Source: Dehalococcoidales bacterium (GTDB lineage: Bacteria > Chloroflexota > Dehalococcoidia > E44-bin15). From it: a DNA stretch of 7,001 nt. The translations under genes were made by a program, and so were the position numbers. Shown here piece after piece: positions 1 through 6,207 of the stretch. Position 1 is the first letter of the stretch. Every line of letters starts with the position of its first letter. The notes beneath the pieces are model-generated. The model was given only the letters and a program-made list of their open reading frames with translations, made no database searches and was not told the origin of the DNA. The stretch spans positions 1 through 7,001 of the forward strand of contig JAAXQM010000286.1 of NCBI GenBank assembly GCA_012974295.1, in the 5' to 3' direction.

Positions 1-19
1 AGATGTGTATAAGAGACAG
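1..19. other. Untrimmed Nextera/Tn5 mosaic-end adapter
   Basis: The first 19 bases read AGATGTGTATAAGAGACAG, which is the Tn5 transposase mosaic end carried by Nextera-type sequencing adapters. It sits exactly at the contig edge, which is where an untrimmed adapter would be found. It is not native DNA and should not be read as a transposon. The reverse complement of these bases keeps the argS frame open, so a gene caller would add six spurious residues (LSLIHI) to the ArgS fragment. Confidence 0.96.
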
Positions 20-1183
20 ATCATGAAGGGTGATCATCTCCCCGGTGCGTTTGGAAACGCGGACTATTTCATCCCCGCGCTTCAGGGTGACCATCTGGGA
101 GATTATAACCTGGAGCCTCTCCGGGTCTATCCCCAGAGCGCCAATTACCGCCTTCATCCGGGAGACATGTCCCTGGTGGTCGGCACCCCATATGTCGATC
201 GCCTTTTCGAAGCCCCGCTCGATGAGCTTGCTATAGTGGTAGGCAAGGTCTGAAGCGAAATAGGTGGGAGAGCCATCGCTCCTCACCAGCACATTGTCTT
301 TGTCCTCGCCGAGGGCGGTGGAGGAGAACCACACCGCTCCTTCTTTTTCCACGGTATAGCCTTTCTCTTTGAGGATGGACATAGAAGTATTGTATTGCCC
401 CTGATCGAAAAGGCTCTTTTCGCTGAACCACTCATCGAAGGTCACACCCAGTTTCTCGAGGTCGGAGGAAATGGCGGCCATGACCTTCGCCTTACCGAGC
501 TCGCCTAATTCTGCCGGTTTGTCGAGGAATCGCTCCCCCTCCTCAGCAATGATCTCGTTAGCTATATCGGTTATGTAAGTGCCGAAATAGCCTTCAGCCG
601 GCATTTCAACGTCCCGTCCCAGCGCCTGCTGATAGCGAGCGTGCAGGGAGCGATAGAAGGCATTCATCTGGCTGCCGGCATCGTTGATATAGTACTCTTT
701 CATTACTTCATACCCCGATGAAGCGAGCACATTTGCCAGGGCGCTGCCGAGGATGGCGCCCCGGCCATGACCGACATGAAGGGGGCCGGTGGGATTAACG
801 CTGACAAATTCCAGTTGTACCCTTGTGCCCTGTGCAAGGTCGATGCTCCCATAGTCCTTGCCGGCACTTATAATGGCCTCCACCTGAGTGGTGAGCCAAT
901 CGCTGCGCAGGGAGAAATTGATGAAGCCCGGGGAGGCTACCACGATCTTCTCGATCTTCTCGGGGCACTGAATCAGACTGGCGAGGTTCTGAGCAATAAC
1001 AAGCGGGGCCATCCGTGCCGACCGCGCCAGTTTAAGCGGGAGAGTCGAAGCATAATCTCCATGCTCCGGGTTCTGGGGGCGCTCCATTATAATCTCGGGC
1101 AACTCGATGGGCGGAAGCAGATTACTCTGCTGCGCTTCGATAGCTGCCTTTTCCAGAAGTTTTGCCAGTTCGTCTTTTATCAT
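20..1183 (-). CDS. argS: Arginyl-tRNA synthetase, 3' end missing
   Basis: This class I aminoacyl-tRNA synthetase charges tRNA-Arg with arginine in the cytoplasm, using ATP. The 388 genuine residues cover the N-terminal tRNA-recognition domain (about 1-110, with PQNPEHGDYAS near 36-46) and most of the Rossmann catalytic core. The HIGH signature is present as HVGH at 136-139 inside EFVSVNPTGPLHVGHG. The KMSKS-equivalent loop is VSKRTGEMITL at 376-386, and the family segment WGADHQGH is at 332-339. The family is usually about 550 residues, so the C-terminal anticodon-binding (DALR) domain is missing because the contig ends in adapter sequence at 1-19. The ATG overlaps the recG stop in an ATGA arrangement, which points to translational coupling with recG. 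There is no frameshift or internal stop. The frame stays open through the adapter to the window edge, but those codons are not genomic. Confidence 0.95.
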
Positions 1184-3591
1184 GCTTCCCCCATACTAGT
1201 GTCATCCTGCCATAGACGATCTACTTCCCGTTTAAGCAGCCGGTGCTGAGGACGGGAGAGATCGGGATCCTTATTAAACAGGCCAATCGCCTCTTTGCGG
1301 ACAACCTCGAGGAGTTTCATATCTGAAAGCTTCGCCATCTTGAGATCGGGAAGCCCGCTTTGCCTGGTGCCAAAGAACTCCCCGGGCCCCCGCAGCTCTA
1401 AATCCTTCTCAGCAAGCTCAAAGCCATCCCGTGCATGCTCCAGCAGTTCAAGGCGCTCACTGGCCTCGGGTGATGGGCTCTCGGCGATCAGGATACAGTA
1501 GCTCTGATGCTCCCCCCTGCCCACACGACCGCGAAACTGGTGAAGCTGTGCCAGGCCGAAGCGGTCTGCGCTCTCTATAAGCATTACCGTTGCATTGGGG
1601 ACATCGATACCCACCTCTACGACAGCGGTGGCCACCAGAATATCAAGCTCACCCTCTCGAAACCTGCGCATCACCGCTTCCTTCTCCGCAGCTTTAAGCC
1701 TGCCGTGCACCAGCCCTAACCTGAGATCGGGGAACACCTCCCCGGAGAGCCGCTCATATTCGGTGAGCGCTGCCTTGGCATCAATGAAATCGGACTCGGC
1801 AATAAGGGGGCAGATGGTGAAGGCCTGGCGTCCCTCCCCGACCTCCTTGCGGAGAAAGCGATAGGCTTGCTCTCGCTTTTCGTGATCGAGCCACTTTGTT
1901 TTAATTTCCTGCCGCCCCGGGGGAAGCTCATCGATTACGGAGAGGTCTAAATCGCCATACAGTGTAAGTGCCAGGCTGCGCGGGATGGGAGTGGCAGTCA
2001 TCACTAAAAGATGCGGTGTTGGCCCCTTCTCGCGCAGTGCCGTGCGCTGCATTACGCCGAAGCGGTGCTGCTCATCAACAATAGCAAGCCCCAGCTGCTT
2101 ATACTCAACCTCTTGCTGAATTAAAGCATGGGTGCCAATAATAATATCGACCATTCCTTCCGAAATGGCCCGTCGCACCGCCTTTTTTTCTCCCTGTGCC
2201 ATGCTCCCAATAAGCAAGCCCAGCGTAATAGGGCGAGGAAGCAGCGAGGTGAAGGTGCGTAAACTACCTTCGGTTTTCTCTTCGTGACCTGCTTTAGCTA
2301 AAATTGCGGAAATACTCAAGAAATGCTGCTCGGCCAGTATCTCCGTGGGCGCCATAAAGGCCCCCTGATAGCCGCTGGCTACCGTAGCCAGAAGCGCGGC
2401 GGTGGCCACCGCGGTCTTCCCACTGCCCACCTCCCCCTGAAGCAGCCGGCTCATTGGCCTCTCCTCAGCCAGATCGGCAAGTATCTCCTCCAGGACTCGC
2501 GCCTGAGCACCGGTCAGGGTAAAGGGGAGTGAGGTGAGGAAGATCTTCAGGATCTCGCTGTCGGCCTCAATACGGTTCGCCGCGCTACCACCCTTCCAAT
2601 CTCTCCTCCTCGAGAGCACCCCCAGCTGTATGAGGAACAGCTCATCGAAAGCTAACCTCTCCCGGGCGCGATGCTTATACTGCTCGCTCTCCGGATAGTG
2701 AGCCTGCCTTATAGCCTCGGGAAGCCCAAGGAGTTTAGCTCGCCCTCTTACCTCTTCAGGAAGGAAATCAGGCAAGCGGGGGGACCATTGGTCCACTGTA
2801 TCCTTGACCAGCTTCCGCACCATACGGGGATTTAACCCACTGGTGAGTGGATAGAGCGGGATAAGCCGTCCGGTATGTGTCAAATCTTCGCTGGCCAGGG
2901 GCTCATATTGCGGCGACTGGAAAACCTTTATTCCCTTAAACAGGCTAACTTTACCGCTCAATACTAGTTGCGAGTTAGTGCGCAATTGCCTGGAAAGATA
3001 CGGTTGATTGAACCACACTACCCTCATGTTGCCACTCTCATCGCCCACGATGGCTTCGGTAGAACGCCGCCCTCCGAGGATGGTCTCCCGTGCCTGCCAA
3101 ACCGTGGCGATGACGGTCTGCTCATCGCCGATCCCGAGCTCAGCAATGGTTTTACGCTTGCTGTAATCGATGTGGCGACGGGGGAAGAAGTAGAGCATAT
3201 CGCGCACTGTCTCGACACCCAGCCTGCGGAACTTCGGGGACAGCTTGGTGCTGAGCCCTTTTATGGTGTCGATTGGCGCATCCAGGTTTTCGTTTACTGC
3301 CGCTTTTTTTTCGCTGTGGACTGGCACGCTTCGAGCCTTGACTTTCTTTGCACTGCGGACTGGCCCGCTTCGAGCCTTAACTTTCTTTTTATCCAGTGAA
3401 TGCAGCATGCCTTCCACCCATTCCACCCGCTGTTCGATGCCCAAACTCGCATAGCTGGTAGGGAGTACGTTTTTGGGAAGTTCACTGGACCAGCGTTGAA
3501 GGTAGCGATCCAGTCCCCCGAGGACAGCACTATCCCCATAGCCTTTGCTTCGCTCCAGCTCTAATATCTTTCGAAGCGTAGCTAAATCCAT
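1180..3591 (-). CDS. recG: ATP-dependent DNA helicase RecG
   Basis: RecG is a superfamily 2 helicase that remodels stalled replication forks and Holliday junctions, acting on DNA in recombination and repair. At 803 residues it is about 110 longer than the E. coli protein (693). The extra part is mostly an N-terminal extension (1-100) with a basic linker that holds a tandem 13-residue repeat. The wedge/OB-fold domain follows at roughly 105-260. The helicase motifs are complete: Walker A GEVGSGKT at 386-393, DEQH (motif II) at 506-509, TATPIPR at 532-538, VVEVGIDVPNA (motif V) at 657-667 and QFRGRVGRG (motif VI) at 685-693. The RecG-typical FGTRQSG lies at 740-746. The ATG lies 5 bp after the stop of the upstream DhaL-type remnant and has only a weak GAG as a ribosome site, so translation may depend on re-initiation. 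The TGA overlaps the argS ATG. The protein looks functional. Confidence 0.97.
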   Translation of the reverse strand: MDLATLRKILELERSKGYGDSAVLGGLDRYLQRWSSELPKNVLPTSYASLGIEQRVEWVEGMLHSLDKKKVKARSGPVRSAKKVKARSVPVHSEKKAAVNENLDAPIDTIKGLSTKLSPKFRRLGVETVRDMLYFFPRRHIDYSKRKTIAELGIGDEQTVIATVWQARETILGGRRSTEAIVGDESGNMRVVWFNQPYLSRQLRTNSQLVLSGKVSLFKGIKVFQSPQYEPLASEDLTHTGRLIPLYPLTSGLNPRMVRKLVKDTVDQWSPRLPDFLPEEVRGRAKLLGLPEAIRQAHYPESEQYKHRARERLAFDELFLIQLGVLSRRRDWKGGSAANRIEADSEILKIFLTSLPFTLTGAQARVLEEILADLAEERPMSRLLQGEVGSGKTAVATAALLATVASGYQGAFMAPTEILAEQHFLSISAILAKAGHEEKTEGSLRTFTSLLPRPITLGLLIGSMAQGEKKAVRRAISEGMVDIIIGTHALIQQEVEYKQLGLAIVDEQHRFGVMQRTALREKGPTPHLLVMTATPIPRSLALTLYGDLDLSVIDELPPGRQEIKTKWLDHEKREQAYRFLRKEVGEGRQAFTICPLIAESDFIDAKAALTEYERLSGEVFPDLRLGLVHGRLKAAEKEAVMRRFREGELDILVATAVVEVGIDVPNATVMLIESADRFGLAQLHQFRGRVGRGEHQSYCILIAESPSPEASERLELLEHARDGFELAEKDLELRGPGEFFGTRQSGLPDLKMAKLSDMKLLEVVRKEAIGLFNKDPDLSRPQHRLLKREVDRLWQDDTSMGEA
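3310..3387 (-). repeat. Tandem 39-bp repeat in the recG linker
   Basis: Two adjacent 39-bp units (3349-3387 and 3310-3348) match at 34 of 39 positions by my hand alignment. In the recG frame they encode KKVKARSGPVRSA (residues 69-81) and KKVKARSVPVHSE (82-94), so 10 of 13 residues are identical. Four of the five base differences change residues in the second half of the unit, and one is silent. Both units are strongly basic and low in hydrophobic residues. They lie between the N-terminal helical extension and the wedge domain, as expected for a flexible linker that may also touch DNA. Confidence 0.9.
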
Positions 3592-3596
3592 GGGTA

Positions 3597-3860
3597 TTAC
3601 TCAACGGAAATGATGTAGTTATAATGGGGTTGACCCGAGTGGATCGCTTCCACATTCGCAGAGGCACTCTTATCTGTGGAGCGGGATGCTTCTTCAACCG
3701 CTGAGCGCATGGTGAGGAGCATGTTCATTCCCGTATCGCCATCAGGCACGGGAAAGACGTTGAGGGAGTTTATCTGGTCGGCATTTCGCTCCAACCACAA
3801 CGTGGCACTACCAAATATCCGGACCAGCTCTTGCCCGCTACAGGCATCTATTATCCTCAT
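3597..3860 (-). CDS. DhaL/DAK2-domain (FakA/YloV-type) protein with large internal deletion
   Basis: This encodes 87 residues. Residues 1-70 match the start of the DhaL-type ATP-binding domain of FakA/YloV-like proteins (fatty-acid kinase or dihydroxyacetone-kinase-like), with LNVFPVPDGDTGMNMLLTM at 33-51. The PDGDTG aspartates normally bind Mg-ATP. The last 13 residues, SGQPHYNYIISVE, resemble the extreme C-terminus of the same family, which from memory ends in a GGQPxYxYxxSVE pattern. The family usually has about 550 residues, so about 460 appear to be missing between them, including the rest of the DhaL domain and the C-terminal DegV-like part. The junction falls near 3636-3656 and is in frame. 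The product is probably inactive. I chose the ATG at 3860 because AAGGA lies 5 nt upstream and the homologues start with a similar MRIID-like sequence; the ATG at 3863 and GTG at 3884 are alternatives. recG follows after 5 bp. The family call is firm, while real deletion versus artefact is open. Confidence 0.82.
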   Translation of the reverse strand: MRIIDACSGQELVRIFGSATLWLERNADQINSLNVFPVPDGDTGMNMLLTMRSAVEEASRSTDKSASANVEAIHSGQPHYNYIISVE

Positions 3861-3865
3861 CATGT

Positions 3866-3870
3866 TCCTT
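3866..3870 (-). promoter_or_regulatory. Ribosome binding site of the DhaL-type gene
   Basis: AAGGA on the minus strand lies 2 nt before one ATG (3863) and 5 nt before the next (3860). The 5-nt spacing and the family's usual N-terminus favour the second ATG over the upstream GTG at 3884, which has no comparable site. Confidence 0.6.
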
Positions 3871-3871
3871 G

Positions 3872-3900
3872 TTGCGAAAAGCACCTATATATGGTATCCT
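3872..3900 (+). promoter_or_regulatory. Possible promoter for rpmB
   Basis: TTGCGA (3872-3877) and TATCCT (3895-3900) are spaced 17 bp apart and each matches four of six sigma-70 consensus bases. Transcription would begin near 3907, about 43 nt before the rpmB ATG. The match is modest. The main support is that rpmB is the only plus-strand gene here and needs a promoter within this short gap or further left, inside the DhaL-type gene. Confidence 0.3.
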
Positions 3901-3910
3901 TATTTGGTCA

Positions 3911-3939
3911 ATTCTACTGTAAAACTATTGTTCGGTCAA
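3911..3939 (-). promoter_or_regulatory. Probable sigma-70 promoter for the DhaL-type gene, recG and argS
   Basis: On the minus strand, a TTGACC -35 box (3939-3934) is separated by exactly 17 bp from a TAGAAT -10 box (3916-3911). Each box matches five of six consensus bases. Transcription would begin near 3904 and leave a leader of about 45 nt before the ATG at 3860. A second TTGACC (3911-3906) with TATAGG 16 bp further on is a weaker alternative. The -35 box overlaps the first bases of the rpmB ribosome site on the other strand. Confidence 0.5.
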
Positions 3940-3949
3940 AGGGGATGTG

Positions 3950-4138
3950 ATGCCGGGGAAATGTGATGTATGTGGTAAGACACCTCAGTTCGGGCACAAT
4001 GTTAGCCACTCCAAGCGGCGTACTAATCGGCAATGGAGTGTTAACAGCCAGAAGAAGACGCTAGTACTCAATGGTAAAAAAAAGCGGGTCAATATCTGTA
4101 CCAGGTGCCTGAGGACTCAATATAAGCTAGTCAGTTAA
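3950..4138 (+). CDS. rpmB: 50S ribosomal protein L28, zinc-binding (C+) form
   Basis: L28 is a small protein of the large ribosomal subunit. The 62 residues carry the family signature KCDVCGKTPQFGHNVSHSKRRTNR near the N-terminus, followed by a basic middle with QKKTLVLNGKKKRVNI. Cysteines at 5, 8, 50 and 53 form two CxxC pairs, the zinc-ribbon (C+) form found in many bacteria. The length is normal. The ATG at 3950 has a good AAAGGGG ribosome site at 3938-3944 with 5-nt spacing; the GTG at 3947 would be too close. It is the only plus-strand gene, divergent from the DhaL-type/recG/argS run and convergent with rpe. Its last 12 coding bases overlap the end of rpe. Confidence 0.96.
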   Translation: MPGKCDVCGKTPQFGHNVSHSKRRTNRQWSVNSQKKTLVLNGKKKRVNICTRCLRTQYKLVS

Positions 4139-4807
4139 CCCGCCAAGGCTCGCCCTGAGCCTGGCAATTGCATCTCCCACGCTTTCCCGTCGGTTGAAGA
4201 TCGCCGAACCCGCCACCAGCACCTGCGCTCCCGCCCTGACTGCTCCGGGCGCTGTTTGGGCCGAGATGCCCCCATCGACCTCCAGCTCGCAGGCCAATCC
4301 CCTCTCATCCAGTATCTGCCTGAGACGGGCGATCTTATCTACAACCTCCTCGATGAAGGCCTGCCCTGCAAATCCAGGGTTGACGGTCATCATGAGCGCC
4401 AGATCGATGGCGGGAAGAATCTCTTCGATCATGGCGAGCGGGGTCGCCGGGTTGAGAGACACCCCCGCTTTGACACCGAGCCCCTTAATTTGTTCCACTA
4501 CTTTGCGGAGATCGGGGCAAGCCTCAGCGTGCACGGTGAGGATGTCTGCCCCCGCCCGGGCGAACTGCTCAAGCTGAAGCTCCGGTCTCTCAATCATCAG
4601 GTGGACATCGAGGGTCAAATTTGTACAAGGACGAATTGCTGCCACTACCGGAGGGCCGATGGTTATCTGGGGAACGAAGTGCCCGTCCATGACATCGACG
4701 TGGATGTAATGAGCCCCCGCCGTAGTCACTTCAGCAACCTGCTCGCCGAGGCGGGCGAAATCAGCAGAGAGTATGGAGGGGGCTATCTTGATCTCTCTAC
4801 TAACCAT
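4127..4807 (-). CDS. rpe: Ribulose-phosphate 3-epimerase
   Basis: Rpe interconverts ribulose 5-phosphate and xylulose 5-phosphate in the pentose phosphate pathway, as a cytoplasmic metal-dependent TIM barrel. The 226 residues match the family length (E. coli 225). Visible landmarks are IAPSILSADFARLG at 8-21, HVDVMDGHFVP at 36-46 with metal ligands His36 and Asp38, DVHLMIERP at 67-75 with His69, the phosphate-loop segment VNPGFAGQ at 142-149 and EVDGGI at 176-181 with catalytic Asp178. NPGFAGQ replaces the more common NPGFGGQ. I chose the ATG at 4807, preceded by AGGG with 5-nt spacing, over the in-frame TTG at 4822, because homologues begin only a few residues before IAPSILSADF. It overlaps the argH stop by 8 bp, so it is probably translated from the argG-argH-rpe message. 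The pentose phosphate role has no obvious link to arginine. Confidence 0.96.
   Translation of the reverse strand: MVSREIKIAPSILSADFARLGEQVAEVTTAGAHYIHVDVMDGHFVPQITIGPPVVAAIRPCTNLTLDVHLMIERPELQLEQFARAGADILTVHAEACPDLRKVVEQIKGLGVKAGVSLNPATPLAMIEEILPAIDLALMMTVNPGFAGQAFIEEVVDKIARLRQILDERGLACELEVDGGISAQTAPGAVRAGAQVLVAGSAIFNRRESVGDAIARLRASLGGLTD
4142..4165 (+). terminator. GC-rich hairpin just after rpmB, possible weak terminator
   Basis: GCCAAGGCTC (4142-4151) and GAGCCTGGC (4157-4165) can form a nine-pair stem with one bulged A around a GCCCT loop. It begins 3 bp after the rpmB stop, the right place for a terminator, but no T-tract follows on the plus strand. It lies within the last codons of rpe on the other strand. 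It could act as a weak or bidirectional stop, or simply be GC-rich coding sequence. Confidence 0.3.
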
Positions 4808-6179
4808 CTCCGCCCTGGACAATTTTTCTCGCTCTAGTTAGTTGTTGCGCTACCTGCTCCGGGGCAGTGCCGCCGGGGACATTTCGTGCTGCGATGGAGG
4901 TCTCAGCAGTGACGTTGTACACGTCTTCTTCGAAGAGATGTGAGGAGCTTTTATACTCATCAAGGCTCAAATCCCTCAATGTCTTTCCCTTCTCTACCGC
5001 ATAGTGAACCAATCTGCCCATTATGACATGCGCTTCACGGAATGGTACTCCTTTACCCACCAGGTAGTCTGCCAGGTCGGTGGCCAGGATACAGCCCTCA
5101 TCGGCAGCACGGCGAGTTACCTCACCCTTTACCGTTAGTGTACTCACCATCCCGGTAAATACCTCCACGGTTGAAAGAATGGTGTCCACGGTATCGAAGA
5201 ATCCTTCTTTATCCTCCTGCATATCGCGGTTATAGGAAAGTGGCAGGGCCTTCATTATGGTCAGCATCGCCATCAGGTTGCCGTAAATACGGCCCGTTTT
5301 GCCCCGCGCCAGCTCGGCTACATCCGGGTTCTTCTTCTGTGGCATGATACTTGAGCCAGTAGTATAGGCATCATCAAGCTCGATAAACCCGAACTCCGCA
5401 GAGGACCACAGAACGAGCTCCTCAGCGAGGCGCGACAGGTGCATCATCGTAATGCTCGTCGTAGCCTGGAACTCGATGATGAAGTCGCGGTCGGAGACAG
5501 CATCCATACTGTTCTGGCTTATTCGGCTGAATCCCAACTCCCTGGCTAGAAAATCGCGATCGACGGGATAGGGCACGCCGGCTAGCGCACCGCTCCCCAG
5601 TGGCAGGACATCAGTGCGCTTGAGGGAGTCACGGAAGCGCTCCACATCGCGCTGGAGCATCTCAAAATAGGCCAGCAAGTGATGGGCGAAAAGCACCGGC
5701 TGTGCCCGCTGCAGGTGGGTATAACCTGGCATAATTTCGTCCCTATTTGCCTCCGCAACATCGAGAAGAGCGCTTTGTAATCCTTTGAGATCCACTATGA
5801 TTTGTGTAATAGCCTCTTTTACGAAGAGGCGCATGTCGAGGGCAACCTGGTCATTGCGGGAGCGGGCGGTATGTAATTTCCGGCCTACATCCCCAATCTT
5901 TTCAATCAATCGAGCCTCGATATTCATATGTATGTCTTCCAGGTCATCGCGAAAGACGAAAGAGCCCTGCTCGATCTCATCGCGAATGGAGGTGAGCGCC
6001 ATAACGATACGCTCGGCGTCCTTTTCCGAGATGATGCCCTGCTTGGCCAGCATTCTGGCGTGGGCAATGGAGCCGGCGATGTCCTGCTTATACAGGCGCT
6101 TGTCGTAGGAGATGGATGACGTATACTTTTCTACCGACTTATCTACATCCTTTGTGAAACGGTCGCGCATAGGGTTCAT
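4800..6179 (-). CDS. argH: Argininosuccinate lyase
   Basis: ArgH cleaves argininosuccinate to arginine and fumarate, the last step of arginine synthesis, as a cytoplasmic homotetramer of the fumarase/aspartase fold. The 459 residues match the usual length. Landmarks are SIAHARML at 37-44, HTARSRNDQ at 103-111, GYTHLQRAQP at 152-161 with the catalytic His155, GSGALAGVPYPVDR at 195-208, and the superfamily signature GSSIMPQKKNPD at 275-286, whose serines form the catalytic loop. The N-terminus reads MNPMRDRFTKDVDKS where most homologues carry a WGGRF motif; I recall the same feature in Dehalococcoides ArgH. The ATG has a purine-rich ribosome site at 6181-6190; a second ATG at 6170 is possible. 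It follows argG after 28 bp with no terminator, and its stop overlaps the rpe start by 8 bp. Confidence 0.97.
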   Translation of the reverse strand: MNPMRDRFTKDVDKSVEKYTSSISYDKRLYKQDIAGSIAHARMLAKQGIISEKDAERIVMALTSIRDEIEQGSFVFRDDLEDIHMNIEARLIEKIGDVGRKLHTARSRNDQVALDMRLFVKEAITQIIVDLKGLQSALLDVAEANRDEIMPGYTHLQRAQPVLFAHHLLAYFEMLQRDVERFRDSLKRTDVLPLGSGALAGVPYPVDRDFLARELGFSRISQNSMDAVSDRDFIIEFQATTSITMMHLSRLAEELVLWSSAEFGFIELDDAYTTGSSIMPQKKNPDVAELARGKTGRIYGNLMAMLTIMKALPLSYNRDMQEDKEGFFDTVDTILSTVEVFTGMVSTLTVKGEVTRRAADEGCILATDLADYLVGKGVPFREAHVIMGRLVHYAVEKGKTLRDLSLDEYKSSSHLFEEDVYNVTAETSIAARNVPGGTAPEQVAQQLTRARKIVQGGDG

Positions 6180-6207
6180 TTCCCCTCCCTCTTTTTGCTC
6201 TCTCCTA

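Noticed and set aside
1..19. Tn5 mosaic end as a native transposon boundary
   Set aside because: It is at the exact contig edge, matches the commercial adapter over its whole 19 bases, and has no transposase or target duplication beside it.
767..1249. 160-codon plus-strand open frame
   Set aside because: It is antisense to argS, whose protein is clearly conserved. It has no ribosome site or recognisable domain.
2968..3399. 143-codon plus-strand open frame
   Set aside because: It is antisense to the recG wedge and linker region and resembles no known protein.
3861..3884. GTG at 3884 as start of the DhaL-type gene
   Set aside because: It has no ribosome site, adds residues not expected in the family, and would leave the AAGGA before the two ATGs unexplained.
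3883..3895. Short ACC-N7-GGT inverted repeat as an operator
   Set aside because: The arms are only three bases and the centre is simple AT alternation, so it is not distinguishable from chance.
4808..4822. TTG at 4822 as start of rpe
   Set aside because: It would lengthen the overlap with argH and add five residues. The ATG at 4807 has a better-spaced AGGG and the family's usual length.
4256..4837. 193-codon plus-strand open frame
   Set aside because: It is antisense to rpe, a conserved enzyme. Its length reflects GC-rich coding sequence on the other strand.
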